Source: an uncultured Bacteroidota bacterium (GTDB lineage Bacteria > Bacteroidota > Bacteroidia > Chitinophagales > Chitinophagaceae). Taken from it: a stretch of DNA of 64,000 bases. The notes under the pieces are model-generated. The model made no database searches. It saw nothing but the letters and a program-made list of their open reading frames with translations, and was not told the origin of the DNA. The position numbers and the translations under genes were made by a program. Positions 7,157-16,317 of this stretch are shown here, one piece after another. The DNA is taken from assembly GCA_903906365.1 (NCBI GenBank), contig CAIVKC010000024.1, positions 122,008-186,007 on the forward strand, given 5' to 3'. Positions within the stretch are counted from its first letter, which is position 1, and every line of letters starts with the position of its first letter.

Positions 7157-9562
7157 ATGAAAGAAACGAATTTTTTGCTGCGTGCCGAGGATGACCTGGA
7201 TTTTATGCCGATTATTCCACTCAATGAAAGTGATAATGAAACCCTTAGTGATATTGAGATTCCCAAGGAATTGCCCATACTTCCCCTGCGCAATACCGTA
7301 TTGTTTCCCGGGGTTGTATTGCCCATAACGGTGGGCAGGGATAAGAGCATTAAGGCGGTCAATGACGCTTACAAGACTGACAAATTGATAGGCGTACTTG
7401 CACAAAAAGACAGTAATGTGGAGGATCCCTCCATCGGGGACCTGGAAAATGTCGGAACGGTAGCGCGGATCGTAAAACTCATTAAAATGCCCGACGGGGG
7501 GACTACCGTCATCATTCAGGGGAAAAGACGTTTTAAAATCGGGGCCATTACCGCCGATGATCCCTATTTTAAGGCACAGGTGGTATTGCTGCAGGAAGAA
7601 GACGCTCCCAAAGACCAAGACTTTGAAGCGTATATCTCCAATATCAAGGACCTGGCAACCCAGATAATCCAGCTTTCCCCCAATATTCCCTCCGAAGCCG
7701 GGATCATCTTGAAGAATATAGAAAACCCCTCTTTTCTTATTCATTTCATTTCCAGTAATTTAAACGCAGATTTGCGGGAAAAACAACAGGTGCTGGAATT
7801 ACAGCACATCCGCGCCCGCGCGGACCTTTTGATGCAGCTGCTACAGCGCGAACTGCAGTTTGCCGAACTCAAAAACAAGCTCACCAATAAAACAAAAACG
7901 GAGCTGGATAAACAGCAACGGGATTATTTCCTGCAGCAACAGCTCAAAAGCATCAAAGACGAACTGGGCGGCGATACCAATGAAAGGGAAGTAAAGGAAA
8001 TGCAAAAAAAGGCGGAAGGCAAGAAATGGCCTGCCGCAGCCAGGGATTTGTTTAAAAAGGGGATCGAAAAACTGGAGCGAATGCATCCCAGCACTCCGGA
8101 CTATTCCATCGTCTATAATCACCTTGACCTGATGCTGGATCTTCCCTGGGAAGAATATACAGAGGATTCTTATGATCTGAAGAAGGCCAAAAAAGTACTG
8201 GACCATGATCATTATGGCATGAATAAAGTCAAGGAAAGGATTCTGGAATACCTGGCCGTCCTGAAATTGAAAGGGGACATGAAGAGTCCCATACTTTGCT
8301 TTGTGGGGCCTCCCGGGATAGGGAAAACATCCCTGGGTAAGAGTATTGCCAATGCCATTGGACGCAGGTATGTCCGGTTCAGCCTGGGCGGCCTCCACGA
8401 TGAGGGCGAAATCAGGGGACACCGTAAAACCTATATTGGTGCCATGCCCGGCCGGGTTTTACAGTCGCTGCGCAAGGTAAAGTCTTCCAATCCGGTGATG
8501 ATCCTCGATGAGATTGACAAGGTGGGCAGTGATTTCAGGGGAGATCCGTCTTCGGCTTTGCTCGAGGTACTTGATCCTGAGCAAAACCACACATTCTACG
8601 ACAACTACCTGGAACTCGAATACGACCTGAGCAAGGTCTTATTTGTGGCCACGGCCAATGATATCAACCATATCCAGCCCGCCCTGCGCGACAGGCTGGA
8701 AATCATTGACCTGAGTGGATACGCCATTGAAGAAAAGGCGGAAATAGCCAAAAGGCACCTTATTCCCAAACAAAAGGAAGCCCATGGCCTCTCCAAGCTC
8801 CATTTCAAGATGAGCGATAAGGTGCTCGATAAAATCATTGAGGATTATACCCGGGAAAGCGGTGTCCGGGAACTCGACAGGCAACTGGCCTCCATTATGC
8901 GTTACCAGGCCAAAGAGTATGCCCTGAAAGGGAAGCTCAAACCAACCCTGTCCATAGCGGATGTCGGAAAAATACTGGGCAGGTCCCGTTACAGCAATGA
9001 CATATATAAAGTGGCAAACATGCCCGGGGTTGCCGTAGGCCTGGCCTGGACCTATGTGGGAGGGGATATTTTGTTCATAGAGACCAGTCTGAGTGACGGG
9101 AAAGGGGATTTGAAACTGACCGGTAATCTGGGAAATGTCATGAAGGAAAGCGCCATAACGGCCCTGAGTTATCTGCAGAGCAATGCCAGGAAATACGATA
9201 TTGATCCCGATATCTTCAACAAGAAAACCCTTCATATCCACGTTCCAGAAGGCGCCGTACCCAAAGACGGTCCCAGTGCAGGCATCACCATGATGACCTC
9301 CATAGCTTCTGCGCTCACGGCCAAGCGCGTCAAGCCTTATCTGGCCATGACGGGGGAAATTACCCTCCGTGGTCAGGTGTTGCCCGTGGGTGGTATAAAG
9401 GAGAAGATCCTGGCCGCCAAAAGGGCCGGATTAAAAGAGATCATTCTGTGCTGGCAAAATGAAAAGGATATCGAGGAAATTGATTCTGCCTTTATCAAAG
9501 GGGTGAAATTCCACTACGTTAAGACCATGCAGCAGGTCCTCGATATTGCCCTGGTTCCATGA
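7157..9562 (+). CDS. lon: ATP-dependent Lon protease
   Basis: An 801-residue cytoplasmic AAA+ serine protease that degrades misfolded and regulatory proteins. It has the N-terminal LON substrate-binding domain (about 37-235), a coiled-coil linker (about 240-300), the AAA+ module with Walker A GPPGIGKT at 384-391 and Walker B VMILDEID near 450, a sensor region, and the C-terminal protease domain. The catalytic Ser lies in KDGPSAG (near 707) and the catalytic Lys in GGIKEK (near 748-750). Length and order are typical of LonA in Bacteroidota. It is transcribed alone and ends before a strong terminator that separates it from the convergent bioB operon. Confidence 0.98.
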   Translation: MKETNFLLRAEDDLDFMPIIPLNESDNETLSDIEIPKELPILPLRNTVLFPGVVLPITVGRDKSIKAVNDAYKTDKLIGVLAQKDSNVEDPSIGDLENVGTVARIVKLIKMPDGGTTVIIQGKRRFKIGAITADDPYFKAQVVLLQEEDAPKDQDFEAYISNIKDLATQIIQLSPNIPSEAGIILKNIENPSFLIHFISSNLNADLREKQQVLELQHIRARADLLMQLLQRELQFAELKNKLTNKTKTELDKQQRDYFLQQQLKSIKDELGGDTNEREVKEMQKKAEGKKWPAAARDLFKKGIEKLERMHPSTPDYSIVYNHLDLMLDLPWEEYTEDSYDLKKAKKVLDHDHYGMNKVKERILEYLAVLKLKGDMKSPILCFVGPPGIGKTSLGKSIANAIGRRYVRFSLGGLHDEGEIRGHRKTYIGAMPGRVLQSLRKVKSSNPVMILDEIDKVGSDFRGDPSSALLEVLDPEQNHTFYDNYLELEYDLSKVLFVATANDINHIQPALRDRLEIIDLSGYAIEEKAEIAKRHLIPKQKEAHGLSKLHFKMSDKVLDKIIEDYTRESGVRELDRQLASIMRYQAKEYALKGKLKPTLSIADVGKILGRSRYSNDIYKVANMPGVAVGLAWTYVGGDILFIETSLSDGKGDLKLTGNLGNVMKESAITALSYLQSNARKYDIDPDIFNKKTLHIHVPEGAVPKDGPSAGITMMTSIASALTAKRVKPYLAMTGEITLRGQVLPVGGIKEKILAAKRAGLKEIILCWQNEKDIEEIDSAFIKGVKFHYVKTMQQVLDIALVP

Positions 9563-9655
9563 TCATTTTCACAGCAGATTATGAACCATTTCAGCGCGGG
9601 AAATGTTATTTAATCAATCAACAAGACTTTCATGTTGGTTGTTTTAAGGGTTATG

Positions 9656-9687
9656 ATTCCTCCATGTCCATGGAGGAATTTTTTTTC
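9656..9687 (+). terminator. Intrinsic terminator of lon
   Basis: A perfect 11-bp stem (ATTCCTCCATG with CATGGAGGAAT, 2-nt loop) is followed by eight T on the plus strand, between the convergent lon and bioB genes. Confidence 0.9.
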
Positions 9688-10665
9688 CTATACCTCGCTG
9701 GTTTCCCGCTCGGCTTTGAAGGCTTCCCTTGCTTTAAGCCCCAGTAATTCAAACATTTGGTGGTCCTCCTCAAAAGTGGGATTGGGGGTGGTCAGCAATT
9801 TCTCGCCGGCAAAAATAGAATTGGCGCCGGCCAAAAAACACATGGCCTGTTCAGCCACGCTCATTTCGGTTCTTCCGGCACTCAGCCTGACCATGGTGGC
9901 AGGCATCAGGATCCGGGCAGTGGCAATCATTCGAACCATATCCCATACATCCACTTTGGGCTGATTTTCCAGCGGAGTGCCTTTCACCCTTACCAGTGCA
10001 TTGATGGGCACGCTTTCCGGGTGCTCGGGCATGGTGGAAAGGGTATGCAACATATTTATTCTATCCTCATGTGTTTCTCCCAATCCGATGATTCCGCCGC
10101 AACAAACCGTTACACCGGCCTTCCTTACATTGTCCAGCGTTTGCAGACGATCCTCATAGGTCCTGGTAGTAATGATTTCCCCATAATACTCGGAGGAAGT
10201 ATCCAGGTTGTGGTTATAGGCATACAGGCCTGCGTCGGCCAGTTTTTGGGCCTGACCTGCTGTTAGCATGCCAAGTGTGCAGCAAACCTCCATGCCGAGT
10301 TCATTGACTTCCTTCACCATTTCTATCACCCGGTCAAAGTCCCGGTTATCCCTCACTTCCCTCCATGCCGCACCCATACAAAACCGGGTGGAACCAGCTT
10401 GTTTGGCCTTTTTGGCATATTCCAGTACCTCCCCCGTCTTCATCAATGATTGCACATCCACGCCGGTGGAATAACGGGCCGCCTGCGGGCAATAGGCACA
10501 GTCTTCGGAACAGCCCCCGGTCTTGATGGAAAGCAGGGTACATACCTGAACCTCCGCGGTATCATTATAGGTCCTGTGAACGGTTGCTGCCTGGTAAATT
10601 AACTCAAGCAGGGGGGTATTGTATATCTGCTCAATTTCACTGAGCGTCCAGTTATTTCGAATCAT
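9688..10665 (-). CDS. bioB: Biotin synthase
   Basis: A 325-residue radical-SAM enzyme that inserts sulfur into dethiobiotin to make biotin. The SAM-cluster motif C-x3-C-x2-C is seen in [12 protein letters not shown] (about residues 51-63). The [2Fe-2S] cluster ligands Cys in CMGAAWRE and CCTLG and the Arg in VRLSAGR are also present. Length and sequence are fully typical. It is the last gene of a minus-strand run and starts 20 bp after the sulfatase-like gene. No other biotin genes are in the window, so its co-transcription with envelope genes looks incidental. Confidence 0.97.
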   Translation of the reverse strand: MIRNNWTLSEIEQIYNTPLLELIYQAATVHRTYNDTAEVQVCTLLSIKTGGCSEDCAYCPQAARYSTGVDVQSLMKTGEVLEYAKKAKQAGSTRFCMGAAWREVRDNRDFDRVIEMVKEVNELGMEVCCTLGMLTAGQAQKLADAGLYAYNHNLDTSSEYYGEIITTRTYEDRLQTLDNVRKAGVTVCCGGIIGLGETHEDRINMLHTLSTMPEHPESVPINALVRVKGTPLENQPKVDVWDMVRMIATARILMPATMVRLSAGRTEMSVAEQAMCFLAGANSIFAGEKLLTTPNPTFEEDHQMFELLGLKAREAFKAERETSEV

Positions 10666-10685
10666 GTTGATGATTTTATTTTTTA

Positions 10686-12182
10686 TTATTTCCGGTCACG
10701 CAAAAATATGGTAGAGTCCTTTAATAATGGAATTTTCTGATTAAACAATTTGTTGAATACGACCCGGAACTGATTGACCCCGGTTATGCTGTCATAGAAC
10801 AGATGATAATCTCTGTCGGGAAAATAAACCGCATTCTGGTTCTGGAAATGATGATTGGGGTGTTTTTCGTAGGAGGTGTAGCGATAACCGTGATCTCCCA
10901 TAAAAACTATGACAGCGTTTCCATCCGTGTTTTTTCGGATGGTAGAGATGAGTTCCCTGATCCTCCCATTGGTATATGGAATATAATCCAGGTAAGGCTG
11001 GATGACCGTCTCTGTATTTTCACGGTAAACCGTCGCCTCGTCTTTTGGCCTGCCATTCCTGTCAAAATAAAAAGGCTCATGGGGCATATATACATGCATA
11101 TACACAAAGCGCGGTCTGGCGGCCTTGACCTCGCTTTCCCTTTCGGTCAGGGAAATGAATTTGTTGTTATTTTCAATCTGCTGGAACAGCGTATGTTCGG
11201 TCAGCCATTTGATCCTGAACTTCCCGGTGTATAACATCCAGCCAATATCCTTTTTTACCCTGGAAAACAATGTCCGGTCCGTAATGAGTTTTGTCTTCAG
11301 GGGAAGAAAGGACTGCTCGACCCTGGAGGGGTTGCCGGCAAGGTCAAAAACAGAATAATTGATGATATCATATCCCTGGAAGGAAAGAAATTTAATGACT
11401 TCATTGTCCCGGATGAGGTTAGTGCAATAGGCATAGTCTTCAGCCGTGCATGCCTCCGGGTTACCAATCCCCTGCAGGTAGGACATATTCAGGATGGAGG
11501 ACATGGAAAATGGGGTGAAGTTGTAATTGCCCCTGCTGAGTGCCTGGATATGGAAACCATTTCCGATCAGGAAACTGTCCAGATCGCTGTTATCATAATG
11601 GTATTTCTCTTTCAGGGAAACCGAACTGGAATATTCATCGAAAAGCAGAAAATAAATATCCGGTTTCGGGCATTCCTTGCAGGTGTCGTAATGGTTGTCC
11701 TTGGCAAAGGAATAGACTGAAAGCCTGTTCGGACCCGGGTTCAAAGCCTTCCAGATCACACTACCTCCGTCCACAAGTATATAAATCAGCAACAGAACAT
11801 TTATGAACAGGGTCGCTTTGAAAAACAGGTGTTTGGTCTTCCGCAGGTAGATTCCCAGCCAAACCGCCCCCAAAAGGAAAGCGGGCAACAGCACGGAGTA
11901 TTTGTACAGGAAGCCGGAGTATTGCTTCAGGAAATCGTGCACGGCACCATAAAAACAAAAGAAAGCCATCAGGTAAGTGGCCAGTAAGGCTGCTTTGAGG
12001 TAATTTTTGTAGAAAAGGGAAAATAAAAAATAGATCAGCGCAGCTGCTCCCGTATAGGTAACGGTCAACAGCAGGCAATTGGCCAGGGTGATATATCCAT
12101 AATTTTCTGCATACCCATGCAGGACGAAAAATACGGGTAATAGAAAAAGAAAAAGTGGCGTGTGTTGTAATACTTTTTTCAT
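10686..12182 (-). CDS. Membrane-anchored sulfatase-like (alkaline-phosphatase fold) protein
   Basis: A 498-residue protein with about five N-terminal transmembrane helices (residues about 10-150) and a periplasmic sulfatase/phosphoethanolamine-transferase-like domain (about 175-495). The start of the domain ([13 protein letters not shown]) and the late metal motif ([11 protein letters not shown]) fit the alkaline-phosphatase superfamily. The position where sulfatases carry Cys/Ser is not a classical C-x-P-x-R, so true sulfatase activity is doubtful. It more likely transfers or removes a group on an envelope glycan or lipid. It starts 9 bp after the methyltransferase stop, in the same operon as the 56-residue membrane protein. 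Confidence 0.82.
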   Translation of the reverse strand: MKKVLQHTPLFLFLLPVFFVLHGYAENYGYITLANCLLLTVTYTGAAALIYFLFSLFYKNYLKAALLATYLMAFFCFYGAVHDFLKQYSGFLYKYSVLLPAFLLGAVWLGIYLRKTKHLFFKATLFINVLLLIYILVDGGSVIWKALNPGPNRLSVYSFAKDNHYDTCKECPKPDIYFLLFDEYSSSVSLKEKYHYDNSDLDSFLIGNGFHIQALSRGNYNFTPFSMSSILNMSYLQGIGNPEACTAEDYAYCTNLIRDNEVIKFLSFQGYDIINYSVFDLAGNPSRVEQSFLPLKTKLITDRTLFSRVKKDIGWMLYTGKFRIKWLTEHTLFQQIENNNKFISLTERESEVKAARPRFVYMHVYMPHEPFYFDRNGRPKDEATVYRENTETVIQPYLDYIPYTNGRIRELISTIRKNTDGNAVIVFMGDHGYRYTSYEKHPNHHFQNQNAVYFPDRDYHLFYDSITGVNQFRVVFNKLFNQKIPLLKDSTIFLRDRK

Positions 12183-12191
12183 CTGGGGGGG

Positions 12192-13589
12192 TTAGGATTT
12201 CTTCATGGCATACAGTATTCTTCCGGTACCGGGTATGGTTTGCTGCCTGGTGATTTGGAAAAGGGCAGTAAATGCGTTTTCAAAGCTTTCCTGGTCATAA
12301 TGATGATAGCTGTGCTTGCTTTTTACAAGCTCCTGGGCTTTGGGGTCGGACAAGGGTACAAACTCGATCACCAGGTCCCTGGCAGTCAGCCGGTGCAGGA
12401 AAGCCGCCACGTCGGCCAGCGGAATATTTTTGCCCAGAACCAGGTGATGGACCAGGGCCAGTGCGGTAACCAGGTCAGGTTTTACCCTTTGCAGGAAGGC
12501 CGGTCTTTCCTTGTTGGCGAAGCCAACAGCAGGGGAGGGGTTGGTAAGGTCAATGCAAAGCGGAAGTATGTTATGGATATTGCTTTTTTTGTTACTCCGG
12601 TAGAGATTATTGATACATTGGGCATCAAAATCAATGGCCATGACAAAAGGCTTGGTCTCTGCCAGTATCCTTGAAAAATACCCGTCGTTGGCCCCGGCAT
12701 CCAGGGCGCATTCACAGGATATCTGCTCGGTGAACAGGCGGAATACCTTTTCTTTTTCCTCCAGGTAGTTTTTGCTCAGAATGGTTTCACGGTAATAGTT
12801 GCTCCAGACAGACGGGGCAGAATCCCTGACGCTGAATTTGGTAATGATGCCCTGGAGGTGTTCGGTCAGGTGGTTTAGTTTTTTCAGATCGAATCCCCCT
12901 GCCTTTGTCTGCCCGGGTTTATCCTCTTTGACGTTATTTTGCAGGTAAACGTGCAGCCAGACTCCCATATTGAGGCTGCTTTTCATAGGCAGGAGTCGCG
13001 CAGTGACATCTACCGGAATACCTTCCAGGTAAACTGCCATCAATTTCTGGATATCGGTTTTCAGGTAATGCTCGAGATAAAGGGGGAAAAGAAAGCATTC
13101 ACAAAACTGCCTGTAGGCAATCCAAGGCTGGGTTGTATCATGTTTTTCAAAAGAAAGGGTATCAATGAAAATAGGTTTGCCCTTTACAAATTGAATGTTG
13201 AAAGGGGTTGCATCCTTGAGAATCATCCCATACTCAACGGCAATCTTCATTACCTTCAATGTCAGAAGTGCGGCATCTTTCAACTGGTCAAAACACCACT
13301 CATAGGCATAACTGATGGCAGGCAGCTGTTCGGGCAGCAGGGTTTTATAGCAGTCGGGGCCCTGAGCGGACCCTGGAGGAATTTCAACATGGGGTATCAA
13401 AAGTCTTTTTTCCGTAAGCGCTTGATAAAGACCGGATTGCATCAGCAAATCGTAATGGCCCGCATATTGTTGGTTAACCTGCCTGTAATACAGGCCATCG
13501 GACCGGAACACAAATCCCGAGGGATCTCTGAAAGATGCCGGATCATGGGTAATGGCTTCCATGTCAATGGTCGTTCTTTGGCTCCTCAT
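12192..13589 (-). CDS. Class I SAM-dependent methyltransferase (NoeA-like)
   Basis: A 465-residue protein. The C-terminal half (about 275-460) is a Rossmann methyltransferase with motif I CALDAGANDGYFSRIL and the acidic residue of motif II in MAIDFDAQC. The N-terminal half (1-250) has the helical region found in NoeA-like nodulation methyltransferases, with an Asp near IFIDTLSF reminiscent of a kinase-like fold. The frame from 13589 overlaps the preceding 56-codon gene by 26 bp. An internal ATG at 13562, 1 bp after that gene's stop, is an equally good start. The substrate is unknown; the operon with a sulfatase-like membrane protein suggests a surface glycan. Confidence 0.85.
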   Translation of the reverse strand: MRSQRTTIDMEAITHDPASFRDPSGFVFRSDGLYYRQVNQQYAGHYDLLMQSGLYQALTEKRLLIPHVEIPPGSAQGPDCYKTLLPEQLPAISYAYEWCFDQLKDAALLTLKVMKIAVEYGMILKDATPFNIQFVKGKPIFIDTLSFEKHDTTQPWIAYRQFCECFLFPLYLEHYLKTDIQKLMAVYLEGIPVDVTARLLPMKSSLNMGVWLHVYLQNNVKEDKPGQTKAGGFDLKKLNHLTEHLQGIITKFSVRDSAPSVWSNYYRETILSKNYLEEKEKVFRLFTEQISCECALDAGANDGYFSRILAETKPFVMAIDFDAQCINNLYRSNKKSNIHNILPLCIDLTNPSPAVGFANKERPAFLQRVKPDLVTALALVHHLVLGKNIPLADVAAFLHRLTARDLVIEFVPLSDPKAQELVKSKHSYHHYDQESFENAFTALFQITRQQTIPGTGRILYAMKKS

Positions 13590-13734
13590 CTTTTTTATTG
13601 CGTGTAAAAAAGGCTTTAATCTTCCACCATAAATTCTTAAAATAAAAAAGGGCTCCTAAAATGCCTGCAATAATCATTTGAACCAGGTAACTGCCACTTC
13701 CGGGATCAATATAGAGTAGATGGGAATGTATCAC
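13564..13734 (-). CDS. 56-residue membrane protein with YIDPGSGS motif
   Basis: A small gene squeezed between the M42 peptidase and the methyltransferase. It starts at a GTG that overlaps the peptidase stop by 4 bp (GTGA) and ends with TGA inside the first codons of the methyltransferase frame. The product begins MIHSHLLYIDPGSGSYLVQ, has one transmembrane helix (about residues 17-32, MIIAGILGALFYF), an aromatic WW just after it and a charged tail ending KKDEEPKNDH. Small proteins with a Y-I-D-P-G-(T/S)-G-S motif and one helix often sit next to sulfatase-like and methyltransferase genes in bacteria. Their function is unknown. The tight packing and protein-like composition make it very likely real. 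Confidence 0.8.
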   Translation of the reverse strand: MIHSHLLYIDPGSGSYLVQMIIAGILGALFYFKNLWWKIKAFFTRNKKDEEPKNDH

Positions 13735-14849
13735 AGGTAACTCAGATTTGTTTTGGGAGTTAAGTTAAGCAAAGTTTCATACATAAGCTCTATGGTTTGT
13801 TCAATATCACTGGTATGAAGCATTTCAACGGTAGTGTGCATATACCGCAGGGGTATGGAAATGAGAACGGACGGACATCCGTCATTGGCGTAGGCAAAGG
13901 ATTCCGTATCAGTTCCCGTACTGCGTGAAACTGCCCGGAGTTGCACGGGAATCTTCCTGTCTTGGGCAGTCTGCTGCACCAGTTCCAGGAGTTTATTGTG
14001 TACGGCCGGTCCATAGGCCAGAGAAGGCCCTTTTCCGCATACGACATCCCCTTCAATGATTTTATTGACCATGGGGGTGGATGTATCATGGGTTACATCG
14101 GTTATGATCGCCACATGCGGTTTGATGCGACGGGCAATCATTTCAGCGCCACGAAGCCCTATTTCTTCCTGCACGGCATTTACAATGTATAATCCAAAGG
14201 ACAGTTTCTTTTTGTTCTCCTTTAATAAACGGGCAACCTCCGCGATCATGAAACCTCCGATGCGGTTATCAAAAGCCCGCCCGATGAGATTTCCATAAGC
14301 AAGCTGTTCGTAGCCGTCCTGATAGGTGACCACGGCTCCTATATGAATACCCAGTTCCTCTACCTGTTTTTTATCCCTGGCCCCGCAATCCAGGAACAGG
14401 TTTTCCACTTTGGGCTGGGGTTCCTTGGCGTCCGCATTAGCCATTCGGGTATGAATGGCCGGCCACCCGAATACTGCCTTAACAGGCCCTTTTTTCCCAT
14501 GTATGAAAACCCGTTGGGCAGGCGCTATCTGGTGGTCCACTCCGCCATTCCTTTTTAAATATATAAGCCCTTCGGGGGTAATGTAATTAACAAACCAGCT
14601 GATCTCATCGGCATGGGCCTCAATAACCACTTTAAAAGAAGCGTCCGGGTTAATGACACCCACCGCCGTTCCATAGGGGTCAGAAAAATGACTGTCAATA
14701 TAGGGCTTCAGGTAATCGAGCCATAACTGTTGACCACGGCTTTCAAAACCTACCGGAGAAGCATTGTTGATGTAGTTTTTAAGGAATTCAAGGGATTTGT
14801 CAGTAAGGACTGTTTTTTTCTTAGGTTCACTTTTCGTGCTTTTTGCCAT
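13731..14849 (-). CDS. M42-family metallopeptidase (glutamyl aminopeptidase/endoglucanase-like)
   Basis: A 372-residue cytoplasmic di-metal aminopeptidase. Metal and catalytic residues expected for M42 are visible: His and Asp in EAHADEISW, the bridging Asp in AFDNRIGG, the EE pair in VQEEIGLRGA, Asp in ITDVTHDTS and a late His in EMLHTSDIE. A Lys-rich N-terminal tail (STKSEPKKK) precedes the domain. The length is normal. It starts 30 bp after the UbiA-like gene stop and overlaps the next small gene by 4 bp, so it belongs to the same transcript. It probably releases N-terminal residues from peptides. Confidence 0.92.
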   Translation of the reverse strand: MAKSTKSEPKKKTVLTDKSLEFLKNYINNASPVGFESRGQQLWLDYLKPYIDSHFSDPYGTAVGVINPDASFKVVIEAHADEISWFVNYITPEGLIYLKRNGGVDHQIAPAQRVFIHGKKGPVKAVFGWPAIHTRMANADAKEPQPKVENLFLDCGARDKKQVEELGIHIGAVVTYQDGYEQLAYGNLIGRAFDNRIGGFMIAEVARLLKENKKKLSFGLYIVNAVQEEIGLRGAEMIARRIKPHVAIITDVTHDTSTPMVNKIIEGDVVCGKGPSLAYGPAVHNKLLELVQQTAQDRKIPVQLRAVSRSTGTDTESFAYANDGCPSVLISIPLRYMHTTVEMLHTSDIEQTIELMYETLLNLTPKTNLSYL

Positions 14850-14879
14850 ATTGTTCCTGTGTTAAGAGTCCAAAAATAG

Positions 14880-15725
14880 CTAAATCCTGCAAACCAGCAT
14901 CAGCAGCCCGGAAAACATCATCAGGCCATCAAGGACAAAATAGTATAGATAATCCGAAAAGTTCCTCTTGGCATAAGGGTACAATGCACCCGTTATAACG
15001 CCTGGTAACAACTGAATGGTCAGTGGAAACCATGCAAAATGTTTTCTGAAAAGCAGCGTCGTTGTCAGGGCGAAGAGCAACAGGGAGGAAGTGAAAAGCA
15101 GGTTGATACCCTTTTCACCCAAGAGGGTAACAAGGCTTTTGATTCCATCATGCTTGTCATCTTGGCGGTCCCGGTAATCAAAAAGGATACAAATGGCGTA
15201 AATGAGGAAAAACCGACCCAGGGCATACAGCACCAGTTCCGATCCCCAACCGGCGCCCGCCACCACCACTGGCAGTAGGGTCGTGACATACATCCAGACA
15301 AAGGCCAGGAAAAGGGTCTTGCCAATGGCAATTCTTTTCAGCTCCTTAAAGAAGGGGTGGGGCAGTTTGGGCGCAGAATACAAGAAAGTGACAAAGGCGC
15401 CAAAAAGCATGGCTAACCAGTATTGGGACAGGGTTATAAAAGAAATACCCGCGCCAACCATTGAAACGATGGTCAGCAGCAGGTGCCATCCCTTGTGATG
15501 ATGGGTCCATTGGATTCGTATTGACCGGTTCAGGGAAGTCTGCGTGAGGTACCAGTGAAAATTATAGCTGCACATGGTGGAGAAAAACACAAAAACCAGC
15601 AGCCGGGTGGAAACCGCCTGGTGAATCACCATCTGATAGGTTTGTATGATCATCAACAGGGCACACACAGCAATATATAGGCTGCTGAACAGGAAGAAAT
15701 CAAACACTTTTCTGAATGCGCGCAA
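14880..15725 (-). CDS. UbiA-like prenyltransferase family membrane protein
   Basis: A 281-residue protein with eight to nine predicted transmembrane helices. The second Asp-rich motif of the UbiA family is recognisable as DYRDRQDDKHDG near residues 184-195. The first (N-x3-D) is weak: NFHWYLTQ near residue 55 stands where it should be, without the classical aspartates. It may therefore be a divergent prenyltransferase or a non-catalytic relative. There is no ATG before the first helix; the start is the TTG at 15725 or the GTG at 15707. It follows the lipoprotein gene by 18 bp in the same operon. Confidence 0.75.
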   Translation of the reverse strand: MRAFRKVFDFFLFSSLYIAVCALLMIIQTYQMVIHQAVSTRLLVFVFFSTMCSYNFHWYLTQTSLNRSIRIQWTHHHKGWHLLLTIVSMVGAGISFITLSQYWLAMLFGAFVTFLYSAPKLPHPFFKELKRIAIGKTLFLAFVWMYVTTLLPVVVAGAGWGSELVLYALGRFFLIYAICILFDYRDRQDDKHDGIKSLVTLLGEKGINLLFTSSLLLFALTTTLLFRKHFAWFPLTIQLLPGVITGALYPYAKRNFSDYLYYFVLDGLMMFSGLLMLVCRI

Positions 15726-15743
15726 GTAAAGGCCGGTATTTTT

Positions 15744-16175
15744 TTAAGGATTTAATACCACAATAAGGGGGCTGGTGATCGTATCACTGGCATTCCCTGC
15801 CCTGTCTACTACACAAAACCTCATTTTAAGGGTGTCGTTTTGGGTCGTATGCTGTTCCAGTCTCGATGCATCCAGTGTATATTGGAATTCCCCAAGTGAA
15901 TGGTTGGGAAAAGAGGGAACTGTTTCGGGCAATGTATCGATCAGGGCGTTGATGGGAGGCTGCTGGTTTAGGCTGACAATGATGGCCGTAAAGGTCCCTC
16001 CGCCGAGGTCTCCCTGCTTATCGGTAAATTTTAGCATGGCGTTCAATTGTCCGTCATGGGCGATGGTCGTATTAATTGACTCTATGCTGATCTGCGGTTT
16101 GGTGGTGTAGCTGTTTTTGCTGCAGGATACGTACAGCAAAAATAAAACCGGTGACAGGATAACAATGCGCTTCAT
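15744..16175 (-). CDS. Small lipoprotein with an Ig-like beta domain
   Basis: A 143-residue lipoprotein and first gene of the 16.2-9.7 kb minus-strand operon. The signal peptide ends in a lipobox (YVSC, Cys near residue 18), followed by a Ser-rich linker and a predicted beta-sandwich (about 30-143). This domain contains DKQGDLGGG and ends in VDRAGNASDTITSPLIV, typical of extracellular Ig/cadherin-like folds. I do not recognise a specific family. A perfect TAnnTTTG element lies 19 bp upstream of its start, so this is probably the operon promoter. Confidence 0.75.
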   Translation of the reverse strand: MKRIVILSPVLFLLYVSCSKNSYTTKPQISIESINTTIAHDGQLNAMLKFTDKQGDLGGGTFTAIIVSLNQQPPINALIDTLPETVPSFPNHSLGEFQYTLDASRLEQHTTQNDTLKMRFCVVDRAGNASDTITSPLIVVLNP

Positions 16176-16193
16176 GATGCCAATTTAATTGAA

Positions 16194-16201
16194 CAAACCT
16201 A
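16194..16201 (-). promoter_or_regulatory. -7 element of the lipoprotein-bioB operon
   Basis: TAGGTTTG on the minus strand is a perfect match to TAnnTTTG, 18 bp before the ATG at 16175. The -33 region reads TTTTC rather than TTTG. The divergent LuxE-like gene starts 117 bp away on the other side. Confidence 0.5.
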
Positions 16202-16317
16202 CATGATTTTGCTGAAAAGGGTTACTATTGTATGATTTTTTACATTTCATTTGCTATTCGGTTTCCATTTTTTTTCCTGGCGGAACAGGAATAAATACGG
16301 GACTGGGCTGAATTAAG

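Noticed and set aside
7115..9241. Several long minus-strand frames opposite lon (7115-7744, 7841-8422, 8639-9241)
   Set aside because: All are antisense to a fully conserved protease gene, and their translations have no domain features.
10686..12182. Calling the membrane protein a true sulfatase
   Set aside because: No C/S-x-P-x-R formylglycine motif is visible; only the superfamily fold is supported.
12939..13607. 222-codon plus-strand frame opposite the methyltransferase
   Set aside because: Antisense to a recognised gene with motif support on the other strand.
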